From the NCBI RefSeq assembly GCF_018687975.1, contig NZ_CP061310.1:248001-312000 (forward strand): DNA of 64,000 nt, given 5' to 3'. Below, piece by piece: positions 16,721 to 24,745 of this stretch (position 1 is its first letter; every line of letters begins with the position of its first letter). Source of the DNA: Polynucleobacter sp. es-EL-1. GTDB taxonomy: Bacteria; Pseudomonadota; Gammaproteobacteria; Burkholderiales; Burkholderiaceae. Made by a program: the position numbers and the translations under genes. A model generated the notes under the pieces. The model ran no database searches, was not told where the DNA came from, and saw nothing but the letters and a program-made list of their open reading frames with translations.

Positions 16721-17527
16721 TTAGTCCTTGGGTTTAAAGGTCAGCTTAACTTCTCTTTGAGGGATTTTGCCATTGTCGTCTTTTGGCAGGCTTTCTGCGC
16801 GCGTCAATGCCAATAGAACAGCACGGTCCCAGCCCGCATTTCCACTCGAAGTCAAAATGCTGGTGCTCAAAATAGCGCCATCTGGAGCTAAGTTGACTTT
16901 AATGACAGTGGCTGGATTGCCGCTAATCGATTCTGCGTTAAATACAATCAGCGGCTTCACTTTTTTAATGACTTTGTCAGTCCATCCTGGGGGCGCATTG
17001 CCACCGCCTCCCACGCCGCTACCACTCGTGCCACCGCTACCACCTTCAGCTCCAGCAGCAGCGCGCAAGCGGGCCAATTGATCAGCACGTACTTTCTCAG
17101 CAGCGGCATTGGCCTTAGCTTCTGCAGGGCTAACTGCTTTGGGTGCTTCCACTTTTTTAGGTTTGTCTTTTTCCTTCTCCTTAGGCGGAGTTGGTTTGGG
17201 AGGCGGGACTGGCTTTGGAGTTTCTTTTACTTCTTTTTTGGGAGGCTCTTTTTCAACAGGTTTTTTCTTAACAGCAATGTCTGCCGCTTCTTCTTTCATC
17301 TCAGTCTTCACTTCCGGCACTACTGGGGTTTGAACTTGCTGGCTAGCATCCCAGAGTTCCACCTCAACACCAGAAGGGGTTGAGTTATTCCAACTAATAC
17401 CAATGACTAAAAAAGCAAGTAAGCCTAGGTGTGCAGCCAGAGAGAGACTAAAGGCGCGCTTGGTACTCTCGCTTTTTGTTGGACGAGCCCTAGAAAAATC
17501 AGAATGAAAAATTTGCGCGCTATTCAT
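16721..17527 (-). CDS. tolA: Cell envelope integrity protein TolA
   Basis: Energy-transducing protein that spans the periplasm from TolQR to Pal/TolB. One membrane segment (about residues 27-46), then a Lys/Pro/Glu-rich stretch (KKKPVEKEPPKKEVKETPKP and following) and a short Ala-rich helix, then a Gly-rich linker. The TonB-like C-terminal domain (about 180-268) follows, with the GWDRAVLLALTRAESLP motif. It is shorter than enterobacterial TolA because domain II is reduced. Lies 19 bp after tolR. Confidence 0.93.
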   Translation of the reverse strand: MNSAQIFHSDFSRARPTKSESTKRAFSLSLAAHLGLLAFLVIGISWNNSTPSGVEVELWDASQQVQTPVVPEVKTEMKEEAADIAVKKKPVEKEPPKKEVKETPKPVPPPKPTPPKEKEKDKPKKVEAPKAVSPAEAKANAAAEKVRADQLARLRAAAGAEGGSGGTSGSGVGGGGNAPPGWTDKVIKKVKPLIVFNAESISGNPATVIKVNLAPDGAILSTSILTSSGNAGWDRAVLLALTRAESLPKDDNGKIPQREVKLTFKPKD

Positions 17528-17546
17528 GAATAAAAGACAAAGAGAC

Positions 17547-17966
17547 TTATTGACTCTTTACGGCAAGACCAACACGCTTGACGCCGTTTTCTTTTAATTT
17601 CGACATGACATCCATCACGACTTCATATTTAATGGATTTATCAGCAGCAAGCACAACGGGTTGATCTGCTGACTTCTCTGCTTGAGATCTGGCAAATGCA
17701 CCTAGCTCAAATTTATTGAGGGTCTGCACGGGATCTCCATCTTTACGAACGATGACATTCTCATTGGCATCAATCGTTAAAAACACGGGTGGTAAGGATT
17801 GCACCTTTGCGCCACCAACGGTCGGAAGATTGACAACACCAGGATTGACCATGGGCGCAGTGACCATAAAAATGACAAGCAATACCAGCATCACATCGAT
17901 GTAGGGCACCACATTAATGTCGGACATTGCCCGACGCTTAGAGGATCGTCTGAGTGAGCCTGCCAT
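17547..17966 (-). CDS. tolR: Tol-Pal proton-channel subunit TolR
   Basis: ExbD-family protein that forms the proton channel with TolQ. The N-terminus is basic, followed by MSDINVVPYIDVMLVLLVIFMVTAP, whose Asp in the membrane segment (YIDVML) is the proton-carrying residue. The periplasmic domain ends SKLKENGVKRVGLAVK. Length 139 is typical. Two bases separate it from tolQ. Confidence 0.96.
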   Translation of the reverse strand: MAGSLRRSSKRRAMSDINVVPYIDVMLVLLVIFMVTAPMVNPGVVNLPTVGGAKVQSLPPVFLTIDANENVIVRKDGDPVQTLNKFELGAFARSQAEKSADQPVVLAADKSIKYEVVMDVMSKLKENGVKRVGLAVKSQ

Positions 17967-17968
17967 GC

Positions 17969-18625
17969 TTATTTACCCGCAGTCTGACGTTGCAAGATAT
18001 TGGTGAACTCTTCAATAAAGGTTTCAAAACGAATAGCTAAGCGGTCAACATCGGTTGCGGCGCGGTTATAGGCTACTACTGCTGGGATCGCAGCAAACAG
18101 GCCGATTGCAGTGGCGACTAGAGCTTCAGCAATACCTGGGGCTACCGCAGCCAAGGTCGCATTTTGAACATTAGCCAAACCCCGGAAGGCATGCATGATT
18201 CCCCAAACGGTGCCAAAGAGGCCAATGTAGGGGGAGACCGACCCCACTGATGCTAAGAAGGGTAAATTTGCCTCCAACATGTCCATTTCCCGTTGATAGG
18301 TTGCTTTCATGGCTCTGCGGGCAGCATCGATTTCACGCACTTTTAGGAATTCTTGCATGCCAGCTTCAAAAATATGCTCCAAAACCGCATCACTACGGGT
18401 ATTGCGCTGAGCGGCCTCCAAGAGAGTGCCGAGGTCACCGCCTGACCAAAAATCACGCTCAAAACGCTCTGTATCGCGCCTAACGCCTCGCAAAATGGCG
18501 GTTTTCTTGAAAATGATGGTCCAAGAGGCAACCGACATCGCCAGTAATAACAACATTACTAACTGGACTAATAGGCTGGCATTGAGGACTAGCGAGAGGA
18601 ATGAGAGGTCTTGTGTGGTGGTCAT
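17969..18625 (-). CDS. tolQ: Tol-Pal proton-channel subunit TolQ
   Basis: MotA/TolQ/ExbB family inner membrane protein with three membrane segments (about residues 15-38, 128-150 and 165-188). The channel motif is LPFLASVGSVSPYIGLFGTVWGIMHAF, and the third segment is GIAEALVATAIGLFAAIPAVVAYN. First gene of the tolQRAB-pal-cpoB-queC unit, divergent from glyA across 66 bp. The acyl-CoA thioesterase ybgC that precedes tolQ in many genomes is absent here. Confidence 0.96.
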   Translation of the reverse strand: MTTTQDLSFLSLVLNASLLVQLVMLLLLAMSVASWTIIFKKTAILRGVRRDTERFERDFWSGGDLGTLLEAAQRNTRSDAVLEHIFEAGMQEFLKVREIDAARRAMKATYQREMDMLEANLPFLASVGSVSPYIGLFGTVWGIMHAFRGLANVQNATLAAVAPGIAEALVATAIGLFAAIPAVVAYNRAATDVDRLAIRFETFIEEFTNILQRQTAGK

Positions 18626-18691
18626 GGTGGATTTTGTATGATGTAGGTTGAGATTTTACTTAAGCAATCCAACTTCATCAGGATTATTACC

Positions 18692-19936
18692 ATGTTTGAC
18701 CGCCAAAACACCTTAGCTAAAACCGACCCAGACTTGTGGGCAGCGATTCAGAATGAAAATAAGCGTCAAGAAGACCATATTGAGCTGATTGCTTCTGAGA
18801 ATTACACATCGCCAGCAGTGATGCAGGCCCAGGGCTCTCAGTTGACCAATAAGTACGCTGAAGGCTATCCGGGTAAGCGCTATTACGGCGGTTGTGAGTT
18901 TGTCGATGTGGCTGAGCAATTGGCAATTGATCGCGTTAAAGCCCTTTTTGGTGCTGAGGCAGCTAATGTGCAGCCCCATTGCGGCGCATCTGCCAACCAA
19001 GCAGTGTTCTTGGCTTTCTTAAAGCCTGGGGATACTTTTATGGGAATGAGCTTGGCTGAAGGCGGTCACTTAACTCATGGCATGGCTTTGAATATGAGTG
19101 GTAAGTGGTTTAACCCGATTGCTTATGGTTTAGACAAAAACGAAGAGATTGATTATGAGCAGATGGAGCGTTTAGCTCGTGAGCACAAGCCAAAATTGAT
19201 TATTGCTGGTGCATCCGCTTATTCCAGAAAAATTGATTTTGAGCGCATCGGTAAATTGGCTAAAGAGGTGGGCGCGATTTTTATGGTGGACATGGCTCAC
19301 TATGCTGGTTTGATTGCTGCTGGCGTATATCCAAACCCAGTTCCACATGCTGACATTGTTACTTCCACTACCCATAAGAGCTTACGTGGTCCACGTGGCG
19401 GCATCATCTTGATGAAAGCCGAGCATGAGAAAGCCATTAACTCTGCGGTATTCCCTGGCTTGCAAGGCGGCCCTTTGATGCATGTGATTGCTGGTAAGGC
19501 TGCTGCATTCAAAGAGGCACAAGAGCCTGGCTTTGTTGATTATCAAAAGCAAGTAGTGGCGAATGCCAGGGCATTGGCTGAGACACTTATCTCTAGAGGC
19601 TTGCGCATTGTTTCCGGTGGTACAGATTCACACGTAATGTTGGTAGATTTGCGTGCTAAGAAAATGACAGGCAAAGAGGCTGAGCGTGTTCTAGGTGAAG
19701 CGCACATTACTTGTAACAAGAATGGCATTCCGAATGACCCAGAAAAACCAATGGTGACGAGTGGTATTCGTTTGGGATCTCCGGCGATGACAACCCGCGG
19801 CTTTAAAGAGGCTGAAGCACGTCAGGTTGGTAATTTCATTGCGGATGTTTTAGATAATCCAAATGATGCTGACAATATCGCTAAGGTTCGTGCGCAAGTG
19901 GCTGAGTTGACCAAGCGTTTCCCGGTTTACGGCTAA
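18692..19936 (+). CDS. glyA: Serine hydroxymethyltransferase
   Basis: PLP enzyme that interconverts serine and glycine with transfer of a one-carbon unit to tetrahydrofolate. The PLP lysine lies in TSTTHKSLRGPRGG; HIELIASENYTSPAV, NKYAEGYPGKRYYGGCE and the HAHLTHGM-like GGHLTHGMALNMSG segment are conserved. Length 414 is standard. nrdR follows 11 bp later, the usual betaproteobacterial pair. The promoter must lie in the 66-bp gap shared with tolQ. Confidence 0.98.
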   Translation: MFDRQNTLAKTDPDLWAAIQNENKRQEDHIELIASENYTSPAVMQAQGSQLTNKYAEGYPGKRYYGGCEFVDVAEQLAIDRVKALFGAEAANVQPHCGASANQAVFLAFLKPGDTFMGMSLAEGGHLTHGMALNMSGKWFNPIAYGLDKNEEIDYEQMERLAREHKPKLIIAGASAYSRKIDFERIGKLAKEVGAIFMVDMAHYAGLIAAGVYPNPVPHADIVTSTTHKSLRGPRGGIILMKAEHEKAINSAVFPGLQGGPLMHVIAGKAAAFKEAQEPGFVDYQKQVVANARALAETLISRGLRIVSGGTDSHVMLVDLRAKKMTGKEAERVLGEAHITCNKNGIPNDPEKPMVTSGIRLGSPAMTTRGFKEAEARQVGNFIADVLDNPNDADNIAKVRAQVAELTKRFPVYG

Positions 19937-19947
19937 GAGAGTATTCA

Positions 19948-20394
19948 TTGCGCTGTCCCTTTTGTCATAACGACGATACCCAGGTACTCGATACCCGGGT
20001 ATCTGATGAGGGCGATACGATTCGCCGCCGCCGCCGCTGTGCTAAGTGCGATAAGCGCTTTACTACCTATGAACGTGTCGAGCTAGTCCTTCCGGCAATA
20101 GTAAAAAAGAATGGTAGTCGCGTTGACTACAGTCATGACAAGCTGGCAAGTTCAATCAAGCTGGCTTTGCGTAAGCGCCCCGTCTCATCAGACTCTGTCG
20201 ATGAGGCGATTGCGCGGATTGAGGAGAAGCTGCTTAGTCTTGGCGAAAAAGAAATCCCAAGTGAACGTGTTGGTGAGCTGGTGATGCGTGAGCTTAAGCG
20301 TTTAGATAAAGTGGCTTATATTCGCTTTGCTTCTGTCTATAGAAGCTTTGCTGATATTGAGTCGTTTGAGAGTGCGCTCAAGGAATTGAAATAA
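19948..20394 (+). CDS. nrdR: Transcriptional repressor NrdR
   Basis: Nucleotide-sensing repressor of ribonucleotide reductase genes. It has the zinc ribbon CPFC and CAKC (Cys 3, 6, 31, 34), the RRRRRC basic stretch and the ATP-cone domain (about residues 49-139: VKKNGSRVDYSHDKLASSIKLAL). The start is the TTG at 19948, which gives the invariant MRCPFCH N-terminus; no other start fits. Length 148 is standard. Confidence 0.96.
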   Translation: MRCPFCHNDDTQVLDTRVSDEGDTIRRRRRCAKCDKRFTTYERVELVLPAIVKKNGSRVDYSHDKLASSIKLALRKRPVSSDSVDEAIARIEEKLLSLGEKEIPSERVGELVMRELKRLDKVAYIRFASVYRSFADIESFESALKELK

Positions 20395-20435
20395 GCGAGC
20401 TCAAATGCTCAAGGAATGAGATGGATTAAGGAAAT

Positions 20436-20465
20436 AAAAAAGGACTGCAATGCAGTCCTTTTTGT
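20436..20465. terminator. Bidirectional terminator between nrdR and adk
   Basis: AAGGACTGCA and TGCAGTCCTT (about 20440-20460) form a near-continuous palindrome flanked by an A-run on the left and a T-run on the right. This gives a U-tract for transcripts in both directions, between the stops of convergent nrdR and adk. Confidence 0.85.
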
Positions 20466-20480
20466 ATTGCAGAAAATGAA

Positions 20481-21146
20481 TTACTTGAGCTCTGCAAAGA
20501 TTGAGGCGGTAATGTCTTCAACGCTTCCTGTGCCACTGACTTTGCGATAGGCAGGCGCCTTTACTTTGTCAGCGGGATTGCCCTGCATGGCCCAGCTAGA
20601 GTAGTACTCCACCAAAGGACGCGTCTGATCGTTATAAACCTGTAAGCGTTTACGGACAGTTTCTTCTTTATCGTCATCGCGCTGAATTAAATCTTCACCA
20701 GTGACATCATCTTTGCCTGCCACCTTGGGCGGATTAAATTTGATGTGATAAGTGCGACCTGAGGCAGGATGTACACGGCGCCCACTCATGCGATCAATAA
20801 TGGCATCAAATGGCACATCAATTTCGAGAACGTAGTCGATCGGTACACCAGCATCTTTCATTGCTTGTGCCTGTGGAATGGTTCTAGGAAAGCCATCAAA
20901 CAAATACCCTTTGCTGCAATCAGGCTGGGTTAGACGATCTTTGACTAGGCCGATGATGATGTCATCAGAAACGAGGCCACCCGCATCCATAATTTTTTTG
21001 GCGGCAACACCCAATTCAGTGCCCGCTTTGACGGCAGCGCGCAACATATCTCCAGTAGAGATTTGTGGAATTGCAAATTTTTCGCAAATAAACTGAGCTT
21101 GTGTGCCTTTTCCAGCACCTGGTGCACCGAGCAGAATCAACCGCAT
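20481..21146 (-). CDS. adk: Adenylate kinase
   Basis: Interconverts ATP + AMP and 2 ADP. P-loop GAPGAGKGTQA (residues 7-17), AMP-binding STGDMLRAA, GYLFDGFPRTIPQA, and a long-type LID domain (about 122-160: RMSGRRVHPASGRTYH) without the zinc cysteines. Length 221 is normal. It lies 104 bp after kdsB and closes the exbB-exbD-lpxK-Trm112-kdsB-adk series. Confidence 0.97.
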   Translation of the reverse strand: MRLILLGAPGAGKGTQAQFICEKFAIPQISTGDMLRAAVKAGTELGVAAKKIMDAGGLVSDDIIIGLVKDRLTQPDCSKGYLFDGFPRTIPQAQAMKDAGVPIDYVLEIDVPFDAIIDRMSGRRVHPASGRTYHIKFNPPKVAGKDDVTGEDLIQRDDDKEETVRKRLQVYNDQTRPLVEYYSSWAMQGNPADKVKAPAYRKVSGTGSVEDITASIFAELK

Positions 21147-21250
21147 TGTTTTCCCCTTAGAAGACCCTCATTGTCCCGTATTTTTTCGGGATCCTTTGTA
21201 ACTAATTCCTAGGATTATCCCCGAGAACCCTGAGATAACCAGATTTTGGT

Positions 21251-22033
21251 CTAGTTGCCCAAGATGCGGCGGACCCGCTCTAGGTCTTCAGGTGTGTCAA
21301 CCCCAGCCGGTGGGGCTTCTAAAGCAGTATGAACAGCAATTCGGAAGCCATTCCACAGGGCGCGCAGTTGCTCTAAGGCCTCAGCTTGCTCCGGCGGAGC
21401 TGGCTCAAGACGGCTGTAGGCCTGCAGAAAATCAGCCCTATAGGCATAAATGCCAAGATGACGTAAGTGCATCACTTGCTGGGCTGCGTCTGGATCACGT
21501 ACAAACGGAATGGCAGCCCTTGAAAAATACAAAGCTTCACCGGCTCTATTCAAAACCACTTTCACCACGTTGGGGTTATTGATTTCAGAGGGGTCGATGA
21601 TTGGAACGGCTACGGTAGAGATGGCACAAGCAGTATTGTTAGCTAAAGTTTGTGCAACCTGATTAATGAGTTCAGGGGGAATGAGGGGTTCATCACCTTG
21701 AACGTTCACCACCAAAGTATTGGCAGGTAATTTCAGTAATTGCGCTACTTCTGCAATGCGATCAGTTCCCGTTGGGTGATCTGAGCTAGTTAAGAGACAT
21801 TCAATACGATATTCATCACATACTGCTTGAATCTCTTGTGAGTCAGTGGCAACCACAACGCTTTGTGCCAATGATTCTTGGGCACGCTCGGCCACTCGAA
21901 TCACCATCGGTTTACCGCCAATATCAGCGAGTGGTTTACGAGGCAGGCGAGTTGAACCTAGTCTTGCTGGAATAACAACTAAAAACTCTGGAGGCTTGGC
22001 GCTCATAGATGGGGATAAATTATTGACATTCAT
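21251..22033 (-). CDS. kdsB: 3-deoxy-manno-octulosonate cytidylyltransferase
   Basis: Activates Kdo to CMP-Kdo for LPS core synthesis. Motifs are VVIPARLGSTRLPRKPLADIGGKPM (about residues 19-43), ATDSQEI, NVQGDEPLIPPELI and HLGIYAYRADFL. The N-terminus (first 14 residues) overlaps the end of the Trm112-like gene by 14 bp; an ATG at residue 10 (position 22006) would remove the overlap and is also plausible. Operon with lpxK fits a joint role in lipid A-Kdo synthesis. Confidence 0.95.
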   Translation of the reverse strand: MNVNNLSPSMSAKPPEFLVVIPARLGSTRLPRKPLADIGGKPMVIRVAERAQESLAQSVVVATDSQEIQAVCDEYRIECLLTSSDHPTGTDRIAEVAQLLKLPANTLVVNVQGDEPLIPPELINQVAQTLANNTACAISTVAVPIIDPSEINNPNVVKVVLNRAGEALYFSRAAIPFVRDPDAAQQVMHLRHLGIYAYRADFLQAYSRLEPAPPEQAEALEQLRALWNGFRIAVHTALEAPPAGVDTPEDLERVRRILGN

Positions 22034-22199
22034 CAGCGCTTAAGCTGCGCGCCTCATCTACCAACATGACAGGAATATCATTGCGGATGGGATAAGCTAA
22101 ACGATCTGCTTTACAAATTAGCTCATGCTTTTCGTTATCTAGATGCAAAGGACTTTTGCATAAAGGGCAAACCAAAATCTCGAGTAATCGCTTGTCCAT
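22020..22199 (-). CDS. Trm112/UPF0434 family small zinc-ribbon protein
   Basis: A 59-residue protein beginning MDKRLLEILVCPLCKSPL, with Cys11, Cys14 and Cys29 and the family ending LAYPIRNDIPVMLVDEAR. This is the bacterial Trm112-like (YcaR) family, found between lpxK and kdsB in many proteobacteria. The fourth zinc Cys is absent, as in most bacterial members. The ATG at 22199 lies 18 bp before (downstream of) the lpxK stop, and the gene overlaps kdsB by 14 bp. Function is not established; a role assisting methyltransferases is inferred from the eukaryotic family. Confidence 0.9.
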   Translation of the reverse strand: MDKRLLEILVCPLCKSPLHLDNEKHELICKADRLAYPIRNDIPVMLVDEARSLSADECQ

Positions 22200-22216
22200 A
22201 TTGGCTTTGAATAATT

Positions 22217-23317
22217 TTATAAAGTATATTGATTAGGGTCGGGTCTTTGTAGGATTGACTCTAGCCAATCCGCTAAAGCATTTGGAAGTTCTAAAGTCAT
22301 TGGCACTACCCAAATGCGCGCATCATTTACTGAAGAACATTTTACGGCATCCTTTTCAGTAATGAGAATGCATTGAGCATCGATAGACTCTAAAAACTCT
22401 TTGGTAAAGGCGCTGTGATCCGGTAAGCCAATGAATTCGCCTCTGACACCATGTTTCTGTAAATCATTAAAAAAGCGCTGTGGATTGCCAATGGCTGCTA
22501 TGGCAGTCACTTTTTCAGCTGAATAGCTTGCAGCAAGCGCGTCTAGGGGCTGCGTGTTGCTGGGGTTTATGAGTTGGTAGGGTGTCCCTAGTGCGCTTTG
22601 CAAGTGAAATGCGCGTCTACCTAAAAAATACTGATCCGCATGAGTAGACGGCGTTTCTGTTCCAGTCATTAGGGTCGCATCGCGATCGCGTGAGGCAGTT
22701 TCACGTAAAGGGCCTGCGGGTAACAAGAACCTATTACCTTCTCCACGTTGATCTCGCACTACCAATTCAATATCGCGACCTCCCTCTCTAGCAGGCCAAC
22801 GAGCTAAGGCTCGATGTTGAAGGCCATCATCACTGATGATGACGTTGACGTCGGGGGATTTCTTTAAAAGAGAGCGAATGCTTTTCATGCGTTGGGGGTG
22901 AACCCAAATTGGAAATTGATCTTGCGTGCGCTTGGCAATCAGAACAGGCTCATCTCCAACCTTGAGGGGATTCGAGTCGCTGTGTACTTCGATTGGAGTT
23001 GTGGAAGTAGAGGCGCCATAACCTCTACTGATAATTCCAGGCTTCCAACCCAGGCGAGCCAAACGCTCTGCTAAGGCAATCACAATGGGTGTTTTACCGG
23101 TTCCGCCAACGCGAATATTGCCCACAATAATGATCGGTACTGCTTGGGGTTTGCGACTCCTGACTCCTATTTCATTGAGTAAATCAAGCGCGCGGTTGAT
23201 CAGACCATAAAGCCATGACAGGGGCCAAAGTACTAGGCTAGTAAGCCCACGCCTTTCCCAAAACTGGGGAGCAGTATTAAATTTTAAGAATTGTGAGGAT
23301 TGTTTTTTAGAGGACAT
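22217..23317 (-). CDS. lpxK: Tetraacyldisaccharide 4'-kinase
   Basis: Phosphorylates the 4' position of the lipid A precursor at the inner membrane. The Walker A motif is GNIRVGGTGKTP (about residues 66-77), preceded by an amphipathic/hydrophobic helix LTSLVLWPLSWLYGLINRAL. DDGLQHRALAR is the conserved DDGxQ region, and the C-terminal domain has ITEKDAVKC. At 366 residues it is slightly longer than E. coli LpxK. It lies 17 bp after exbD. Confidence 0.95.
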   Translation of the reverse strand: MSSKKQSSQFLKFNTAPQFWERRGLTSLVLWPLSWLYGLINRALDLLNEIGVRSRKPQAVPIIIVGNIRVGGTGKTPIVIALAERLARLGWKPGIISRGYGASTSTTPIEVHSDSNPLKVGDEPVLIAKRTQDQFPIWVHPQRMKSIRSLLKKSPDVNVIISDDGLQHRALARWPAREGGRDIELVVRDQRGEGNRFLLPAGPLRETASRDRDATLMTGTETPSTHADQYFLGRRAFHLQSALGTPYQLINPSNTQPLDALAASYSAEKVTAIAAIGNPQRFFNDLQKHGVRGEFIGLPDHSAFTKEFLESIDAQCILITEKDAVKCSSVNDARIWVVPMTLELPNALADWLESILQRPDPNQYTL

Positions 23318-23334
23318 GCCAAATGACAGGGTAG

Positions 23335-23784
23335 TTATTTCTTACTCTGACTGCTAAAAACAATATTCGATAAATTAGCATCACGAGCCGCTTCTAAGGC
23401 GCTCATCACCGCTTGGTGTGGTGCTCTTGCATCAGCATCAATGCTCACTTGGATATCATTCTCTTTATTGGTGTGAATGGAGTTCAATTGATTGCTCAGT
23501 TGCTTGCGATCCGTTACTTTGCCATTGATGGCAAAACGCCCATCGCGACTCACTGCAATATGAATTTGTTTTATCTCTACTTGATTCGCTGCTCCACTAG
23601 CAGTAGGTAGCGTGATAGCGAGCTCCTGAAAACGCGTAAAAGTCGTTGAGATCATCAAGAAAATCAATACGACCAACAGTACATCAATAAAAGGAATGAG
23701 ATTGATCTCAGGCTCTACTGGGGAGGATTTCACACCAAGAGAAAATCTTCCGCGATAGGGGGGTGAATTGCTAAGCCAGCTCAT
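23335..23784 (-). CDS. exbD: ExbD/TolR family biopolymer transport protein
   Basis: Proton-channel subunit partner of the ExbB-like protein encoded just upstream; the two overlap by 4 bp. The membrane segment INLIPFIDVLLVVLIFLMIST (about residues 27-47) carries the conserved Asp. The periplasmic domain has the ExbD-type SIDADARAPHQAVMSALEAAR. No TonB gene is adjacent. The linkage to lpxK suggests an envelope role beyond siderophore uptake, but this is inference. Distinct from tolR at 17547. Confidence 0.92.
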   Translation of the reverse strand: MSWLSNSPPYRGRFSLGVKSSPVEPEINLIPFIDVLLVVLIFLMISTTFTRFQELAITLPTASGAANQVEIKQIHIAVSRDGRFAINGKVTDRKQLSNQLNSIHTNKENDIQVSIDADARAPHQAVMSALEAARDANLSNIVFSSQSKK

Positions 23785-24431
23785 TGGCTGCCCGCACCTT
23801 GAGATGAATTTGGGTAGAGTTTTTTAAATATCTGGCGGGTGAACTCTTCACATTCTTGTTGACGTTGATTGGCCATTGCGCGTAAACCACGCCAAGCGGC
23901 TAATGCGGGGATGGCAATTAATAAGCCAAATGCCGTGTTGTACAAGGCCACTGAAATACCGTGAGCGAGCTGCTGGGGGCTACCCGCAACACCCTGAACG
24001 GCCCCTTGACTGCCAAAAATTTCAATCATGCCGACCACAGTGCCAAAGAGTCCTAATAAGGGGGCAACCGTTGCGATTGTCGCCAGAGCACCCAAATAAC
24101 GATCTAACTTGAGCCAAGTGTTTTGAGCAAGGGCTTGAAGCTCCTCCAAAGCGGAGTCTGATGAACTAGCGTTGACTTTCTCGCGCAATACGCAGGCAAA
24201 GAGTGATCCCACAGGGGAGAGTTGGCTAACTGCGGTAATTTCACTCTCAGAAACCTTTTTTTGCTCAGAAATAGCATTGGCCAATCCAAATAGGGATTCC
24301 AGGCTGCCCTTGGGAAAGATATGAATTTGGCGTAAATACCATGCCCGCTCTAGGATGATTGCTAGCCCGATAATCGAGATAATAAGAAGAGGCCAAATGG
24401 GCCAGCCTGCAGACAGTAAGATTGTGTACAT
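23781..24431 (-). CDS. exbB: MotA/TolQ/ExbB proton channel family protein
   Basis: Three membrane segments (about residues 12-32, 110-135 and 150-175) with the channel motif LGALATIATVAPLLGLFGTVVGMIEIF and GISVALYNTAFGLLIAIPALAAWRGLRA. It energises a TonB- or TolA-like partner with ExbD. First gene of the exbB-exbD-lpxK-Trm112-kdsB-adk series, divergent from xseA across a 314-bp spacer. Which energised partner it serves is not visible in the window. Confidence 0.92.
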   Translation of the reverse strand: MYTILLSAGWPIWPLLIISIIGLAIILERAWYLRQIHIFPKGSLESLFGLANAISEQKKVSESEITAVSQLSPVGSLFACVLREKVNASSSDSALEELQALAQNTWLKLDRYLGALATIATVAPLLGLFGTVVGMIEIFGSQGAVQGVAGSPQQLAHGISVALYNTAFGLLIAIPALAAWRGLRAMANQRQQECEEFTRQIFKKLYPNSSQGAGSQ

Positions 24432-24745
24432 ATGCTCAGTACTTTAGCTGAATTAAAAATGGGTTTTAACAAAGCGATCCTGTGGATAACTCTGTGCAAA
24501 ACTTTGGAGAAAATAGTCTGTAAGTCCTTGATTGATCGTCGTTGAAGGCTTGTAGGGGGTTGCAACTCTCAAAATTGAGGCAAAAATTATTTATATAAAT
24601 CAATAACTTATAATGTAAATGTTGGATTTATGAGACGTTTTGGGTCAGTAATTACTTACTTTTAACTATTATCCCCAGGTGAAACAGGTTTCTGTGGATA
24701 TGTATTGCTCGCCAAGCCTCATTACTGCGTAGAAAAAGAGAAAAA
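24432..24745. other. AT-rich intergenic spacer with DnaA-box-like sites
   Basis: The 314 bp between exbB and xseA contain no convincing gene. TGTGGATAA at 24481-24489 is the complement of a perfect DnaA box. TTATCCCCA at 24669-24677 and TGTGGATAT at 24693-24701 each differ from the consensus by one base. Between them lies a strongly AT-rich stretch with a TATAAT at 24609-24614 that could be the -10 of the xseA promoter (no good -35 seen). DnaA regulation of the flanking genes is possible; an origin is unlikely without dnaA or dnaN. Confidence 0.45.

Noticed and set aside
16767..17383. Plus-strand frames rich in Gly, Ser and Phe opposite tolA
   Set aside because: They mirror the Lys/Pro/Gly-rich tolA coding sequence on the other strand and have no independent support.
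24432..24745. Chromosomal replication origin
   Set aside because: DnaA-box-like sites are present, but dnaA, dnaN, gyrB, gidA and parAB are absent around it, and three boxes are too few for oriC.
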